The notes below the pieces were generated by a model. The model worked only from the letters and a program-made list of their open reading frames with translations. It searched no databases and was not told where the DNA came from. From a bacterium (GTDB lineage Bacteria; Patescibacteriota; Saccharimonadia; Saccharimonadales; Saccharimonadaceae): 6,530 bases of DNA. The DNA lies in NCBI GenBank assembly GCA_029565375.1, contig JAKQOF010000108.1:1-6530 (forward strand), written 5' to 3'. How positions within the stretch are numbered: position 1 is the first letter of the stretch; each line of letters starts with the position of its first letter. A program made the position numbers and the translations under genes. Of this stretch, positions 6,214 through 6,530 are shown piece after piece.

Positions 6214-6269
6214 TAAGCGAGAGAGGGTGATATACGAACAGGCATGAAAATCATCGTTCAGAGTAGGTA

Positions 6270-6303
6270 CCTGGGACTGCGCGCGAATGCGCGCAGTCCC
6301 AGG
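6270..6303. terminator. Strong GC-rich hairpin after the foreign gene fragment
   Basis: A perfect 15-bp stem, CCTGGGACTGCGCGC at 6270-6284 and its complement at 6289-6303, has a 4-nt GAAT loop. It begins 6 nt past the minus-strand stop at 6310-6312. No T-run follows, but actinobacterial terminators are often hairpins without a clear U-tract. I read it as the terminator of the foreign gene fragment, not part of the ftsE region. Confidence 0.55.
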
Positions 6304-6304
6304 G

Positions 6305-6530
6305 GAACCCTACGTACCCAGAGGGTCGGACGACGGTGAGGTCGTGCGGGGGTTGCGGGCGATCCGGTTGGCCGCCAGCAACACGTCACGCGGCTCGATG
6401 CCGAGCGCCACGATGACCTGGTAGGCGCTGCAGCCCTTGAACCGCGTGACGTGTTGCTGGCGGCCAACCGGATCGCCCGCAACCCCCGCACGACCTCACC
6501 GTCGTCCGACCCTCTGGGTACGTAGGGTTC
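6305..6530. repeat. Perfect 89-bp inverted repeat at the window end
   Basis: The left arm (6305-6393) and right arm (6442-6530) are exact reverse complements over all 89 bases, with a 48-nt unique spacer (6394-6441). The right arm stops on the last base of the window. Both arms encode the same peptide end in opposite directions, which natural selection would not be expected to preserve without a single mismatch. A foldback chimera made during amplification or assembly is the simplest explanation. Confidence 0.95.
6310..6441 (-). pseudogene. 3' end of a foreign high-GC gene (fragment)
   Basis: On the minus strand 43 codons are open and end in TAG at 6310-6312. In this frame 39 of 43 third positions are G or C, far above the other genes here and typical of Actinobacteria. 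The peptide contains CSAYQVIVALGIEPRDVLLA followed by NRIARNPR and a polar tail, SSDPLGT. I do not recognise the family. The frame loses meaning upstream of 6441, where the inverted arm begins. The same 29-residue end (from PRDVLLA onward) is encoded again on the plus strand in the right arm (6442-6525). The strong hairpin at 6270-6303 lies just past the stop, as expected of a true gene end. The codon pattern makes coding likely, while its membership in this chromosome is doubtful. Confidence 0.55.

Larger units (their letters stand above)
6196..6530. other. 335-nt stretch with no host gene: promoter, then foreign GC-rich DNA
   Basis: About 6196-6265 is host-like intergenic DNA carrying the ftsE promoter. 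From about 6266 to the end the base composition turns sharply GC-rich, with a 15-bp hairpin (6270-6303) and a perfect 89-bp inverted repeat (6305-6530). The exact junction cannot be placed by eye; it lies between about 6215 and 6270. No prfB or other gene that often precedes ftsE is present. Confidence 0.7.

Noticed and set aside
6244..6339. Short plus-strand frame starting MKIIVQSRY
   Set aside because: It runs through the foreign hairpin and into the inverted repeat. Its first codons could be the start of a divergent gene broken at the junction, but about 9 codons are too few to support one.
6258..6491. Minus-strand 77-residue frame across the inverted repeat
   Set aside because: It crosses the foldback and is Arg-, Ala- and Ser-rich, as out-of-frame high-GC DNA tends to be. 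The other minus frame, ending at 6310, has the real coding codon pattern.
6270..6530. Telomere-like or covalently closed hairpin end of a linear replicon
   Set aside because: The arms encode a gene tail of foreign composition, and the lineage is known for circular chromosomes. A chimera explains exact identity and the abrupt end more simply.
1..6530. CRISPR array, tRNA or rRNA gene, transposase
   Set aside because: I saw no regularly spaced repeats, no cloverleaf with a T-loop, no rRNA-like stretch and no transposase motifs on either strand.

Overview
The window reads as a chromosomal piece of a small-genome bacterium, most probably Candidatus Saccharibacteria (TM7) or a close Patescibacteria/CPR relative. 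I base this on the gene set, moderate GC, short intergenic gaps, near-leaderless promoters and a variant bL27. No marker gene in the window proves the phylum. UGA is used as a normal stop (ftsE ends in TGA), so a code in which UGA is glycine (Gracilibacteria, SR1) does not apply.

Layout from left to right. The ribosomal protein gene rpmA (bL27) runs rightward at 55-327 and ends at a terminator at 345-373, shared with the convergent gene on its right. Every other host gene is on the minus strand. Read in the direction of transcription, from right to left, they are: ftsE (6195-5497), ftsX (5500-4517, overlapping ftsE by 4 bp), a secreted coiled-coil plus CHAP peptidoglycan hydrolase (4464-3256), an S41 C-terminal processing protease (3167-1941), a receiver-only response regulator (1886-1491), and an unrecognised 337-residue soluble protein (1390-377).

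The first three form a classic division module. FtsE (ATPase) and FtsX (membrane transducer) are known in other bacteria to drive a coiled-coil peptidoglycan hydrolase such as PcsB, and here the likely hydrolase lies directly downstream. The S41 protease next door could process envelope proteins, possibly the hydrolase itself; that link is inference.

Several promoters can be read. The ftsE and hydrolase genes each have a good -10 box exactly 9 nt before the ATG, which predicts leaderless or nearly leaderless transcripts. The 8-mer GCTTATGC recurs at the ftsE, hydrolase and 337-residue-gene promoters. The terminator after the response regulator overlaps the -35 box of the next gene.

The right end (about 6265-6530) does not match the rest. 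It is very GC-rich, carries the 3' end of a high-GC, actinobacterial-looking gene followed by a strong hairpin, and is folded into a perfect 89-bp inverted repeat with a 48-nt spacer that ends exactly at the last base. This looks more like an amplification or assembly chimera with foreign DNA, possibly from an actinobacterial host or neighbour, than a natural part of this chromosome.
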